From Cryptomeria japonica (Eukaryota; Streptophyta; Pinopsida; Cupressales; Cupressaceae), in NCBI RefSeq assembly GCF_030272615.1, contig NC_081412.1:672106852-672170851 (forward strand): DNA of 64,000 bases. Reading direction: 5' to 3'. Under the pieces are notes generated by a model that worked only from the letters and a program-made list of their open reading frames with translations, had not been told where the DNA came from and did no database searches. A program made the translations under genes and the position numbers. Position 1 is the stretch's first letter; the number at the start of each line of letters is the position of its first letter. Positions 37,583-51,345 of this stretch are shown piece after piece.

Positions 37583-38033
37583 TGTGAGATTTTGCCAAGA
37601 TCAAGGGCACAATGAAAAGTACTAAAATAGAGACAAAAGAATGACAAGAACAAACTATATTCTCATCAATATGAAAATGATCAACTGGATTCATCAATAC
37701 AATGAATATAGGCTTGCTTATATAGGCAAGGCCATATGGATGTATGAGCACACAATCATGACATGTGGCTCAATGAGAAATAAGGGTAGGTAAGAAATAC
37801 TAGGGGTAGGTAGGAGAAATAATATAATATTCCACAAGAGGTGGATGACCCACCGAATGTGGAGTCTAACAGCAAAATAAGACCACAAAAGGTGGAATTT
37901 CTCCTACAAGCTCTATCCCTATGTGCACACTTCCCTAAGTGTCTCAAATCCAAACTACGAAGAGATGCATTATCCTAAGTTAACTGAAGTAAAGTGTAAT
38001 AATATCCATAATGACTATTTATTTACACCAACA
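37583..38033 (-). mobile_element. 5' LTR of the copia element
   Basis: It is 451 bp, TGTGAG to CCAACA in plus orientation, followed by the target duplication GTCCT. It would hold the promoter of the minus-strand element. Confidence 0.95.
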
Positions 38034-38949
38034 GTCCTAAGGGGTCATATGGTGTCCTATGGGGTCATAGGACACCATATGACCCCTTAGGTGTCATTAG
38101 GGATCATATTGTGTCTTAACGGGTCATGACATATGACCCCTTAAGACACCATATGACCCCTTAGGACACCATACGACCTATAATGACACCATATGGTATC
38201 CTAAGGGGTCATATAGTGTCCTACGGGGTCATCGGATACCATATGACCCCTTAGGATACAATGTGAACCCTAACGACATGTAAGGAGTTATATGGTATCC
38301 TAACAACTCATAGGACACTACACGACCCGTTAGGACCCCATATGACCCCTTAAGACACCATATGACCCATAACGACACTATATGGTGTTCTAAGGTGTCA
38401 AATGGTGTCGTAAGGGGTCATATGGTGTCCTATGACCCCTTAAGACACCATATGACCCCTTAGGACACAATATGGTGTCATTATGGGTCATATTGTCTCC
38501 TAAGGTGTCATATGGTGTCATATGGTGTCATACGACACCATATGACCCCTTAGGTGTCGTTAGGGATCATATTGTGTCTTAATAGTTCATATGGTGTGTT
38601 ATGACCCCTTAAGACATCATATGACCCCTTAGGACACTATACGACCAATAATGGCACCATATGGTGTCCTAAGGGGTCATATAGTGTCCTAAGGGGTCCT
38701 AGGACACCATATGACCCTTTATGACACAATGTGAACTCTAATTGCACGTAAGGGGTTATATGGTATCCTAAGTGGTCATAGGACACTACATGACTCGTTT
38801 GGATACCATATGACCCCCTAGGACACCATATGACCCATAACAATACTATATGGTGTTCTAAGGCGGTACATGGTGTCGTAAGGGCCCTTAGGACACCATA
38901 TGATCCCTTAGGAGACAATATGTTGTCATTATAGGTTGTATGGTGTCGT
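38034..38949. repeat. Satellite block 3
   Basis: This continues the 10-bp-word satellite. The AATGTGAAC marker occurs at 38260 and 38728, again 468 bp apart. The block ends at a solo LTR. Confidence 0.95.
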
Positions 38950-39758
38950 TGTTGGCATATGGACACTCCAATGAGACATTGTGTGTGATTGAAGGTTTTG
39001 TCATTGATGGCAACCTTGCAATCCTATGGCACCAGCAAGACATCATACCGATAAAGCATTATTCAAGCAAGACAGTGCACCGGCATCAACAAGATCACTC
39101 TACACTAGCATCGGCACCGGCATAGAAGAAAAGATGTATACCAGCACAGAGGCTGACAAGATTTTTGATATGTAATATTTTGATTATTATTGTAAGCCAA
39201 CTTGGCAAATTGTAAAATGACTCTTGTATATAAAAGAGATCATTGTAGACATTTGTAAGGTGAAGTAAGCAAACAAAAAGGAAAATTATTAGGCAGACCT
39301 AATGTGCAAATTATAGGTCAAGGGTATATGTAAAGAACAAAGCAAGAACCGGTACTGAATCTGGCATTGGAGATGCTATTATAAAGCAGTACAGATCATT
39401 GGATTAGTATAATCCTCATTGTAAGTCAGTGTGACTTCTCATTGAGCAGTGAGCTCTAGGCAATTGGCCTTCCTGCATGTGCAGGCCCCTATTGTAAGTA
39501 ATATTCTCTTATTGGCCAGTAAGTGAATATTGTGGGTCACAAATCCCACTAAGGTTTTTCCCACACTGGGTTTCCTCGTTAACATCTTGTGTTATGGTGT
39601 TCTTTTCTTGTGGATGTTTTTGATTCTGTTTATTACATTAATTCTTGCATACCGGTACACTGCTACTTAATGTTCTACATGTTTTAACTTAAGAAAATTT
39701 GAATACTAGTTAGATACTGATTCACCCCCCCCTCTCAGTATCTGTGGGAACCCTAACA
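38950..39758 (+). mobile_element. Solo LTR, copia type, 809 bp
   Basis: It begins TGTTGGCATATGG and ends CCCTAACA, giving the TGTTG...CAACA-like ends typical of copia LTRs. Inside are a TATA-like TATATAAAAGAG (about 39227) and the phrase GGTTTTTCCCACACTGGGTT followed by TCCTCGTTAA, which recurs in the R/U5 region of many plant copia LTRs. No internal region is present, so the rest was probably lost by LTR-LTR recombination. The flanking GTCGT and ATCTT could be a mutated 5-bp duplication of GTCCT; otherwise no target duplication remains. Confidence 0.75.
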
Positions 39759-40303
39759 ATCTTAAGCGGTCATATGGTGTCATATGGGGTCATTGGACAC
39801 CATATGACCCCTTAGGTGTTGTTAGGGATCATATTGTGTCTTAATGGGTCATATGTTGTGTTACAACCCCTTAAGACACCATATGACCCCTTTGGACACC
39901 ATACGACCCATAATGACACCATATGGTGTCCTAAGGGGTCATATAGTGTCCTAAGGGGTCATAGGACACCATATGACCCCTTAGGACACAATGTGAACCC
40001 TAACAACACGTAAGGGATTATATGGTATGCTAAGGGGTCATAAGACATTACATGACACATTAGGACACCATATGACCCCTTAGGACACCATATGACCAAT
40101 AACGACACTATATGGTGTTCTAAGGGGTCACATGGTGTGGTAAGGGGTCATATGGTGTCCTAAGACCCCTTAAGACACCATATGACCCCTTAGGACACAA
40201 TATGGTGTCATTATGGGTTGTGTGGTGTCTTAATGGGTCATATGGTGTCCTATGGGGTCGTAGGAGACCATATGACACCTTAGGTGTTGTTAGGGATCAT
40301 ATT
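39759..40303. repeat. Satellite block 4
   Basis: This is 10-bp-word satellite between the solo LTR and a truncated LTR element, with the AATGTGAAC marker at 39990. The distance from the previous marker, leaving out the LTR, is about 453 bp, close to the 468-bp unit. Confidence 0.95.
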
Positions 40304-42643
40304 CTTGCATCCTTAATTCCACTACCTCTAGTGTGGGGCATTGCACTCCTTTGCAGCATAGTCCTTGGGTGTCCATCACCCTACCCTCCATCCTTTATTA
40401 ATCCATTTCCTATCCATATCCATCCACTTATTCCCTCCATCCCTATCCAAACAAATCCCTCATCCATCTATCCTCTTACCAATCCTTAGTTCTCCCTTGT
40501 CATTGGTTCCATTCAATCAAATCATATCCACCAATCCACCCCATCCTATCCAATTTCTAATCCAATCATATTCTCCATCTCTTCCAATTTAATCAATAAT
40601 CCCATCCCCTATCCAATCCTATTCAATCATCCATCCCCCTTTTTCATCCTATCTAATCATTTATCCTTCTTCTAATCGTATCCAAACCATCAAACTAAGC
40701 TTTCCCCATCTACCTAAGCTCACACTCACTTGTGCCTAATCCAAGCACCCATCCATACTTTTCTAATCAAATCCAAGCAAAAATCCTCTCATCTACAAAT
40801 CTTGCACACCCAACTTGTCCTTTGTCATCCATCAATCAATCCATCACCCTACCTATCGGGATGCATCCTTCCCTAGTCCGACAGTTTATCCAAATCCATG
40901 TCCTACTCTTGACAAGAGATGCCAATTTTTCATGTGCATGTTGTTTGCATGCTTGAACTTTTCACTTTTTTTTCATCTTGTGTCCCAAGACTATACTTGT
41001 TCAGGATTGCCTTGATCATCCTATATCTTGGTATGTCTTGGCTGGTGTATAATGGGCATAGTTTTCAAAGCATGGTGTGTTTGAATGTCTTCCTTGTACG
41101 AACTGACAACCCTACATTAGTGTTTATCAACACTTGCATGATTGTGTGCAAGGCATTCCTATTTAACTGAGTGTCAGTCCATGCCTCGGATCTTCATATC
41201 ATCCTAGTTCTTATAATCAATGGTGTAGACTATCCATGGCAGTATCAAATCTAGGTTTTCTCTCTATACTTGCTCAATAAGAAATCCAATCCATTTATCA
41301 TTTTTTTGTCTCATTTCATTCACAACACTCCATCCAACTCATCCTACTTCCCTCTTTCATTATCTTCATCCTTTCATCACTTATTCTTCTAATTCCTTTT
41401 TGCGAACACACCTGTGTTCTTCGAACCTGCATGTCCTCTAAAGGGGGCATACCACTGCTTCCTTGTCATCCTTCCTCCTCATCATTCTTCTCATCTCATG
41501 ATTGGGGCATCATGCTACTAGTCCTTATCATTTTCTTCATCTCATGACTGGGGCATCATGCTACTAGTCCTTATCCTTTTCTTCCACTATGTTTTATTCT
41601 TCTTTCATATAACATCATTTCACGATGGTATATCAAAGATGGGAAAAGTGTAGACATCGAAAAATTAATTAAATTAATATTTAATAAATTTAAGCCTATC
41701 AACATAATTAATCGACTTAATTCGGTTATCCCTATTCTTCTCAGAATCAATTAAATCTAATTTAATTAATCCTATCACAATTGTCCAATAATTAATTTAT
41801 CAGATAAATTAATTATTCCCCTATTCTTCTAAAGTTCCCTCCAATAATTATTAATTCCTCTAAACCCACTCAGTTAATTAATTCCAATTAATTAACCTAG
41901 TCATGTGAATCCTACAAATCACTTTTCTTAATCCCACTCAACCTAATTAATCCTTCTAGAATCTCTCATAATCATGCTTATCATTATTCTCCTATTTTTA
42001 ATTTCCACTCATGTCACATCAACATTGAGTCTCTCAAAAAAATTTAAATTTCTTTGAATCCCTCAATGCATCCTTATTTTGGAATTTTTAATTCCTCAAG
42101 TTTGAAATTCAAATTTCCTTTTCCCCCCTCTTCTCAAGGAATTTTATATTCCTGTTTATTTTCCCAAGGCACCCTTCATCCATGCCTTCTATCTAAAATC
42201 AATCTCAACCCTTCATAATCAAATCAATCTTGGCCCTCCATTGGCCTCCTCCAATCTATAAATTGGAGCCTATTCTCCTCACAAATCATCCACTTCTCAT
42301 GCATTGTCATGCTACCTATTTCTTCTCTCATCCTCTTCATAATCTTCTATCAAATTCATGCATCCTTAATCTTCTAATCCAAATCCTCCTATATATCACT
42401 CAAATCCAATTCAATCCATCAATCTATCTTCTTGAGCACAAAAGAGAGCATTCCACATCACAATCAATCAAAGGAGCACATCAAGTGGAGCATCATCAAA
42501 GGGAGCCTTCAATTCATCAAGGCTCAATCTAAAGGAGAAGGAAAAATAGGAAGGTAAAATGATCTCTTGATGTTTTCTAGTTTTCTTGCTCATTTCATTA
42601 TGTTTTTGATTATTTGACCATCTAATCTGTTTTCCCCTCTTCA
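40304..42643 (+). mobile_element. 5'-truncated LTR retrotransposon (3' internal tail plus LTR)
   Basis: Non-satellite DNA interrupts the array. A purine tract (AAAGATGGGAAAAG) ends at 41648 and an LTR-like segment follows, the same arrangement as at the left edge of the window. The upstream 1.3 kb (40304-41640) is C/T-rich with ATCCA and CCATC words and has no protein domain. The phrase TGGGGCATCATGCTACTAG is duplicated at about 41504 and 41550. No target duplication is recognisable at the junctions. Confidence 0.6.
41649..42643 (+). mobile_element. LTR of the truncated element, ~995 bp
   Basis: It starts TGTAGACATCG after the purine tract and ends CTCTTCA against satellite DNA. AATTAATTAA-type runs and a TATA-like CTATAAATTGGAG (about 42254) are present. 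Overall design and base composition recall the LTR at 789-1789, so the two may belong to related families. Confidence 0.55.
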
Positions 42644-45600
42644 GGTCGTATGGTGTCCTAAGGGGTCATAGGACACCATATGACCCCTTAGGTGTCGTTA
42701 GGGATCATATTGTGTCTTAACGAGTCATATGGTGTGTTATGACCCCTTAAGACACCATATGACCCCTTAGGACACCATAGACCCATAATGACAACATATG
42801 GTGTCCTAAGGGGTCATATAGTGTCCTAAGGGGTCATAGGACACCATATGACCCCTTAGGACACCATATGACCCCTTAAGACACAATATGGTGTCATTAT
42901 GGGTTGTACAATGTCCTAAGGGGTCATATGGTGTCCTAAGGGGTCATAGGACACCATATGACCCCTTAGGTGTCGTTACGGGTCATATTGTGTCTTAACG
43001 GGTCATATGGTGTGTTATGACCCCTTAAGACACCACATGACCCCTTAGGACACCATACGAACCATAATGACACCACATGGTGTCCAAAGGGGTCATATAG
43101 TGTTCTAAGGGATCATAAGACACCATATGACCCCTTAGGACACAGTGTGAACCCTAACAATATGTAAGGGGTTATATGGTATCCTAAGGGGTCATAGAAC
43201 ATTATATGACCCATTAGGACACCATATGACCCCTTAGGACACCATATGACCCATAGCGACACTATATGTTGTTCTAAGGGGTCACATGGTGTCGTAAGGG
43301 GTCATATAGTGTCCTATGACCCCTTAGGACACAATATGGTGTCGTTATGGGCTGTATGGTGTACTAAGGGGTCATATGGTGTCCTATGGGGTCATAGGAC
43401 ACCATATGACCCCTTAGGTGTCATTAGGGATCATATTGTGTCTTAACGGGTCAGATGGTGTGTTATGACCCCTTAAGACACCATATGACCCCTTAGGACA
43501 CCATATGAACCATAATGACATCATATGGTGTCCTAAGGGGTCATAGGACACCATATGACCCCTTAGGACATGATGTGAACCCTAATGACATGTAAGGGGT
43601 TATAGTGTATCCTAAGGGGTCATAGGAAACTATATGACCCGTTAGGACACCATATGACCCCTTAGAACACCATATGAGCCATAACAATACTATATGGTGT
43701 TCTAAGGGGTTACATGGTGTTGTAAGGGGTCATATTATGTCTTATGACCCCTTAGGACACCATATGACTCATTAGGATACAATATGGTGTCGTTATGGGT
43801 CGTATGGTATCCTAAGGGGTCATATTGTGTTCTATGGGGCCATAGGACACCATATGAACCCCTTAGGTGTTGTTAGGAATCATATTATTTCTTAATGGGT
43901 CATATGGTGTGTTATGACCACTTAAGACACCATATGAACCCCCTTAGGACACCATACAACCTATAATGAAACCATGTTGTGTCCTAAGGGGTCATATATT
44001 GTCCTAAGGAGTCATAGGACACCATATGACCCCTTCAAACACAATGTTAACCCTAATGACATGGAAGGGGTTATATGGTATCCTAAGGGGTCATAGGACA
44101 CTATATGACCCCTTAGGACACCATATGACCCATAACGACACTATATGGTGTCCTAAGGGGTCACATGGTCTTGTAAGAGGTCATATAGTGTCCTATGACT
44201 CCTTAGGACACCATATGGTGTCATTTTGGGTTGTATGGTTTCCTAAGGGGTCATATTGTGTCATATGGGGTCAAACGACACCATATGACCCCTTAGGTGT
44301 CGTTAGGGATCATATTATGTCTTAACAGGTCATATGGTGTGTTTTGACCACTTAAGATACCATATGACCCCTTAGGACACCATACAACCCATAATGACAC
44401 CATATGGTGTCCTAAGGTGTCATATAATGTCCTAAGGGGTCATAGGACACTATATGACCCCTTAGGACACAACGTGAACCCGAATGACATGTAAGGGGTT
44501 GTATGGTATCCTAAGGGGTCATAGGACACTACAGGACCTGTTAGGACACCGTATGACCCGTGAGGACACCATATGACCCATAACGACACTATATGGTGGT
44601 ATAAGGGGTCACATGGTGTCATAAGGGGTCATATGGTGTCCTATGACCCCATAAGACACCATATGACCCCTTAGGTGTGGTTACGGATCATATTTTGTCT
44701 TACCAGTTCATATGGTGTGTTATGACCCCTTAAGACACCATATGACCCCTTAGGACACCATACCACCCATAATAACACCATATGGTGTCCTAAGGGGTCA
44801 TAGGACACCATATGACCTCTTAGGACACAATGTGAACCCTAATGACACATAAGGTGTTATATGGTATCATAAGGGGTCACAAGACACTACATGACCTGTT
44901 AGGACACTAGATGACCCCTTAGGACATCATATGACCCATAACAGTACTATATGGTGTTCTAAGGGGTCACGTGGTGTTGTAAGGGATCATATGGTGTCTT
45001 ATGACCCCTTAGGACACCATATGACCCCTTAGGACACAATATGGTGACATTATGGGTCGTATGGTGTCTAAGGGATCATATGGTGTCCTATGTGGTCATA
45101 GGACACAATATGACCCCTTAGATGTCGTTAGGGATCATATTGTGTCTTAATGGGTCCTATGGTGTGTTATGACCCCTTAAGACACCATATGACCCATTAG
45201 GACACCATACGACCCACAATGACACCATATGGTGTCCTAAGGGGTCATATAGTGTCCTAAGGGGTCATAGGACACCATATGAGTCCTTAGGACACAATAT
45301 GAACCCTAACAATACGTAAGGGGTTATATGGTATCTTAAGGGGTCATAGGACACTACATCACCCGTTAGGACATCATATGACCCCTTAGGAAACAATATG
45401 ACCCATAACTACACTATATGGTGTTCTAAGGGGTCACATGGTATAGTAAGGGGCCATATTGTGTCCTATGACCCCTTAGCACACCATATGACCCCTTAGA
45501 ACATAATATGGTGACATTATGGGTCGTATGGTGTCCTAAGGGGTCATGTGGTGTCCTATGGGGTCATAGGACATAATATGACCCCTTAGGTGTCGTTAGG

Positions 45601-48600
45601 GATCATATTGTATCTTAATGGGTCCTATGGTGTGTTATGACCCCTTAAGACACCATATGACCCATTAGGACACCATACGACCCACAATGACACCATATGG
45701 TGTCCTAAGGGGTCATATAGTGTCCTAAGGGGTCATAGGACACCATATGACTCCTTAGGACAAAATGTGAACCCTAACAATACGTAAGGGGTTATATGGT
45801 ATCTTAAGGGGTCATAGGACACTACATCACCCATTAGGACACCATATGACCCCTTCGGAAACAATATGACCCATAACTACACTATATGGTGTTCTAAGGG
45901 GTCACATGGTATCGTAAGGGGTCATATGGTGTCCTATGACCCCTTAGGACATAATATGGTGTCATTATGGGTCCTATGGTGTCCTAAGGGGTCATATGGT
46001 ATGACCCCTTAAGACACCATATCACCCCTTATGACACCATACAACCCATATTGACACCATATGCTATCCTAAGGGATCATATAGTGTCCTAAGGGGTCAT
46101 AGGACACCATATGACCCCTAAGGAAATAATGTGAACCCTAATGACATGTAAGGGGTTATATGGTATCCTCAGGGGTCATAGGACACTATATGACCCGTTA
46201 GGACACCATATGAACCCTTGGAAAACCATATGACCCATAATGACACTAAATGGTGTTCTAAGGGGTCACATGGTGTCGTAAGGGGTAATATGGTGTCCTA
46301 TGACCCCTTAATACACCATATGACCCCTTAGGACATAATATGGTGTTGTTATGGGTCGTATGGTGTCCTAAGGGGTCATATGGTGTCCTATGGGGACAGA
46401 GGACACCATATGACCCCTTAGGTGTCGTTAGGGATCATATTGTGTCTTAATGGGTCATATGGTGTGTTATGACCCATTAAGACACCATATGACCCCTTAG
46501 GACACCATATGGTGTCCTAAGGGGTCATAGGACACCATATGACCCCCTCGAAGACAATGTAAACCCTAACAACATATAAGGGGTTATATGGTATCTTAAG
46601 GGGTCATAGGATACTACATGACCCATTAGGACACTATATGACCCTTTAAGACACTATATGGCCCATAACGACACTATATGTTGTTCTAAGGTGTCACATG
46701 GTATCGTAAGGGGTCATATTGTGTCTTATGACCCCTTAGAACATAATATGGTGTCATTATGGGTCGTATGGTGTCCTAAGGGGCCATATGGTGTCATTAT
46801 GGGTTGTATGGTGTCCTAAGGGGTCATATGGTGTCCTAAGGGGTCATATGGTGTCCGATGGGGTCATAGCACTCCATATGAACCCTTAGGTGTCATTAGG
46901 GATCATATTGTTTCTTAATGGATCATATGGTGTGTTATGACCTTTTAAGACACCATATGACCCCTTAGGACACCATACGACCCATAATGACACCATTTTG
47001 TGTCCTAAGGGGTCATAGGACACCATATGACCCCTTAGGACACAACGTGAACCCTAAGGACATGTAATGGGTTATATGGTATCCTAAGGGGTCATAAGAC
47101 ACTACATGACTTGTTAGGACACCATATGACTCCTTAGGACACCATATGACCCATAACGACACTATATGGTTTTCTAAGGGGTCACATGGTGTCGTAAGGG
47201 GTCATATAGTTTCCTATGACCCCTTAAGACACCATATGACCCCTTAGGATAGAATATGGTGTCATTATGGGTTTTATGGTTTCTTAAGGGGTCATATGGT
47301 GTCCTATGTGGTCATAGGAAACCATATAACCGCTTAGGTGTCGTTAGGGATCATATTGTGTCTTAACAAGTCATATAGTGTTTTATGAGCCCTTAAGACA
47401 CCATATGACCCCTTCAGACACCATACAACCCATAATGACACCATATGACCCCTTAGGACACAATGTGAACCCTAACAACACATAAGGTGTTATATGGTAT
47501 CCTAATGGGTAATAGGACATCACATGACCCATTAGGACACCATATGACCCCTTAGGACACCGTATGACCCATAGCGACACTATATGATGTTCTAAGGGGT
47601 CACATGGTGTCGTAAGGGGTCATATGGCATCCTATAACCCCTTAGGACACCATATGACACCTTAGGAAACAATATGGTGTCATTATGGGTCATATGGTGT
47701 CCTAAGGGGTCATATGGTGTCCTATGGGGTCATAGGACACCATATGACCCCTTAGGTGTTGTTAGGGATCATATTGTGTCTTAACAGGTCACATGGTGTG
47801 TTATGACCCCTTATGACACCATATGACCCCTTACGACACCATACGACCCCTAATGACAGCATATGGTGTCCTAAGGGGTCATATAGTGTCCACTATGACC
47901 CCTTAAGACACAATGTGAACCCTAACAACACGTAAGGGGTTATATGGTATCCTAAGGGGTCATAGGACACTACATGACCTGTTAGGACACCATATGACCC
48001 CTTAGGACACCATATGACCCATAATTACATTATATGGTGTTCTAAGGGGTCACATGGTGTCGTAAGGGGTCATATGGTGTCCTATGACCCCTTAAGATAC
48101 CATATGATCCCTAACGACAAATAAGGGGTCATATGGTGTCCTATAGGTTCATAGGACACCATATGACCCCTTATTTGTCGTTAGGGATCATATTGTGTCT
48201 TAATGGGTCATATGGTGTGTTATGACCCCGTAAGACACCATATGACCCCTTAGGACACCATATGACCCATTATGACACTATATGATGTCCTAAGGGGTCA
48301 TATAGAGTCCTAAGGGGTCATAAGACACCAAATGACCCCTTAGGACATAATGTGAACCCTAAGGACACGTAAGGGGTTATATGGTATCCTAAGGGGTCAT
48401 AGGACACTATATGACCCGTTAGGACACCATATGACCCCTTAGGACACCATATGACCCATATCGACACTATATGGTGTTGTAAGGGGTCATATGGTATCCA
48501 ATGACCCCTTAATACACCATATCACCCCTTAGGACATAATATGGTGTCCTTATGGCTTGTATGGTGTCTGAAGGGGTCATATGGTTTCCTATGGGGTCAT

Positions 48601-51062
48601 AGGACACCATATGACCCCTTAAGTGTCTTTAGGGATCATATTGTGTCTTAATGGGTCAAATGGTGTGTTATGACCGCTTAAGACATTATATGACCCCTTA
48701 GGACAACATACGACCCATAATGACACCATATGGTGTCCTAAGGTGTCATATAGTGTCCTAAAGCATTATTTGACAGCATATGACCCCTTAAGACACAATG
48801 TGAGCCGTAACGACATGGAAGGGGTTATATGGTATCCTAAGGGGTCATAGGACACTACATGACCCGTTAGGACAACATATGACCCCTTAGGACACCATAT
48901 GACCCATAATTACACTATATGGTGTTCTAAGGGGTCACATGGTGTCGTAAGTGGTCATATGGTGTCTGATGACCCCTTAAGACACCATGTCACCCCTTTG
49001 GACATAATATGGTGTCATTATGGGTTGTACGGTGTCCTAAGGTGTCATATGGTGCCCTATAGGTTCAAAGGACACCAAATGACCCTTTAGTTGTCGTTAG
49101 GGATCATATTGTGTCTTAACAGGTCATATGGTGTGTTATGACCCCTTAAGACACCATATGACCCCTTAGGACACCATATGACCCATAATGACACCATATG
49201 GTGTCCTAAGGGGTCATATAGTGTCCTAAGGGGTCATAAGACACCATATGACCCCTTAGGACATAATGTGAACCTTAATGACATGTAAGGGTTTATATGG
49301 TATCCAAAGGGGTCATAGGACACTATGTGACCCGTTAGGACACCATATGACCCCTTAGGACAACATATGACCCATAACAATACTATATGGTGTTGTAAGG
49401 GGTCACATGGTGTCGTAAGGGGTAATATGGTGTCCTATCACCCCTTAATACACCATATCACCCTTTAGGACATAATATGGTGTCATTATGGATCGTATGG
49501 TGTCCAAAGGGATCAAATAGTTTCCTATAGGATCATAGGACACCATATCACCCCTTAGGTGTCATTCGGGATTATATTGTGTCTTAACGGGTCATATGGT
49601 GTGTTATGACCACTTAAGACACTATATGACCCCTTAGGACACCATACGACCTATAATGACACCATATGGTGTCCTAAGGGGTCATATAGTTTCCTAAGGG
49701 ATCATTTGACACCATATGACCCCTTAGGACATAATGTGAACCCTAACGACACGTAAGGGGTTATATGGTATCCTAAGGGGTCATAGGACACTGGATGACC
49801 CATTAGGACACCATATGACCCCTTAGGACACCATATGACCCATAACAACACTATATGGTGTTGTAAGGGGTCACATGGTGTTGTAAGGTGTCATATGGTG
49901 TCCTATGACCCCTTAGGATGTTATATGACCCATAACGACACTATATGGTGTTCTAAGGGGTCACATGGTGTTGTAAGGGGTCATATGATGTCCTATGACC
50001 CCTTAGGACACCATATGACCACTTAGGACACAATATGGTGTCATTATGGGTTGTGTGGTGTCCTAAGGGGTCATATGGTGTCCTATGGGGCCATAGGACA
50101 CAATATGACCCCTTAGGTGTCATTAGGGATTATATTGGGTCTTAACGGGTCATATGGTGTGTTATGACCCCTTAAGATATGATATGACGTGTTAGGACAC
50201 CATAGGACCCATAATGACACCATTTGGTTTCCTAAGGGTTCATATAGTGTTATAAGGGGTCATAGGACACCATATAACCCCTTAGGACACAATGTGAACC
50301 CTAAAGACATGTAAGGGGTTATATTTTATCCCAAGGGGTCATAAGACACTATATGACATGTTAGGACACCATATGACCTCTTAGGACACCATATGACCCA
50401 TAACAATATTATATGGTATTCTAAGGGGTTACGTGGTGTTGTAAGGGGTCATATGGTGTCCTACGACCCCTTAGGACATAATATGGTGTCATTATGGGTT
50501 GTATGGTGTCCTAAGGGGGCATATGTTGTTCTATGGAGTCATAGGACACCATATGATCCCTTAGGTGTTGTTAGGGATTATATTTTGTCTTAACAGTTCA
50601 TATGGTGTGTTATGACCCCTTAAGACACCATATGACCCCTTAGGACACCTTATGTTGTCATTATGGGTTGTATGGTGTCCTAAGGGGTCATATGGTGTCG
50701 TAAGGGATCATTGCACACCATAAGAACATACTGACCCCATATGGTGTACTAGGGGCTCATATGGTGTCCTAAGGGGTCATAGGATACTATATGAACCATA
50801 CTAACACCATATGATGTACTAAGGGGTCATATGGTGTCCTAAGGGGTCATAGGACACCATATAACTCCTTAGGACATTATATGACCCCTAATAACACCTA
50901 AGGTGTCATATGGTGTCCTATGACCACTTAGGACAAAATATGGTGTTGTTATGGGTCCTATGGTAACCTAAGAGGTCATATGGTGTCCTATGGCCCCTTA
51001 GGTGTCATTAGGTGTCATATTGTGTCCTAAGGGGTCATATGGTGTCTTATGACCCCTTAGGA
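42644..51062. repeat. Palindromic 10-bp-word satellite, main block (8.4 kb)
   Basis: This is the longest uninterrupted part of the array. Spacings between successive AATGTGAAC-like markers (43144 to 50291) are 428, 471, 428, 358, 467, 468, 364, 428, 488, 418, 450, 437, 448, 468, 468 and 558 by hand. The 468-bp unit is modal and several deviations are near multiples of 10. Words in both orientations alternate, so short palindromes such as CACCATATGGTG are dense. Open frames of 60-99 codons are repeat artefacts. Confidence 0.95.
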
Positions 51063-51345
51063 CCTAGAGAGTGGAGGGAGTGAGGAAGAAACTAAGGGAA
51101 AGAGGTGAGAGAGGGAATAAGATGGGTGTAAGGATGAAGAGGGAGATAGCTCGAGGGATAGGAGAATAAGGGACTTGTGAAAGCTAGAGAGGGGAGGGAC
51201 AAAGAAGAGTATGTATCTATAAGAATGAAGAGCTAGAGAAGAGGTAAGGGGAGAGAGAGAATATGAGATCTAGTTCATAGAGAGAGATGGAACTATGAGG
51301 TAAGGGAGATAAATAAGGGAGAGGTGAGATGGGGGTTTCTATGTA
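51063..51345. repeat. GA-rich tract flanking the satellite
   Basis: The plus strand is dominated by GAGAG, GGGAG and AAGAG words, with GTATGTATCTATAAG once. A similar tract borders the other satellite block at 60968-61516, which suggests that satellite and GA-rich tract travel together. Confidence 0.8.

Larger units (their letters stand above)
31738..38033 (-). mobile_element. Structurally complete Ty1/copia element in the satellite
   Basis: Two 451-bp LTRs (31738-32188 and 37583-38033), a perfect tRNA-iMet-type primer site, a polypurine tract and a perfect 5-bp target duplication GTCCT (31733-31737 and 38034-38038) are all present. The LTRs differ at about 10 of 451 positions by my hand count, mostly transitions, so insertion is fairly recent. 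The coding region holds every copia domain but carries many in-frame stops. Confidence 0.95.

Noticed and set aside
21822..50593. Many 60-99 codon ORFs such as those at 43246, 44026 and 50393 with GSYGVL and YDPLGHH repeats
   Set aside because: They are translations of the 10-bp-word satellite, which happens to have few stops in some frames. The same peptides appear in several frames and both strands.
21840..51062. CRISPR-like array of regularly spaced palindromic repeats
   Set aside because: The repeats are contiguous 10-bp words without unique spacers, and the context is plant retrotransposons.
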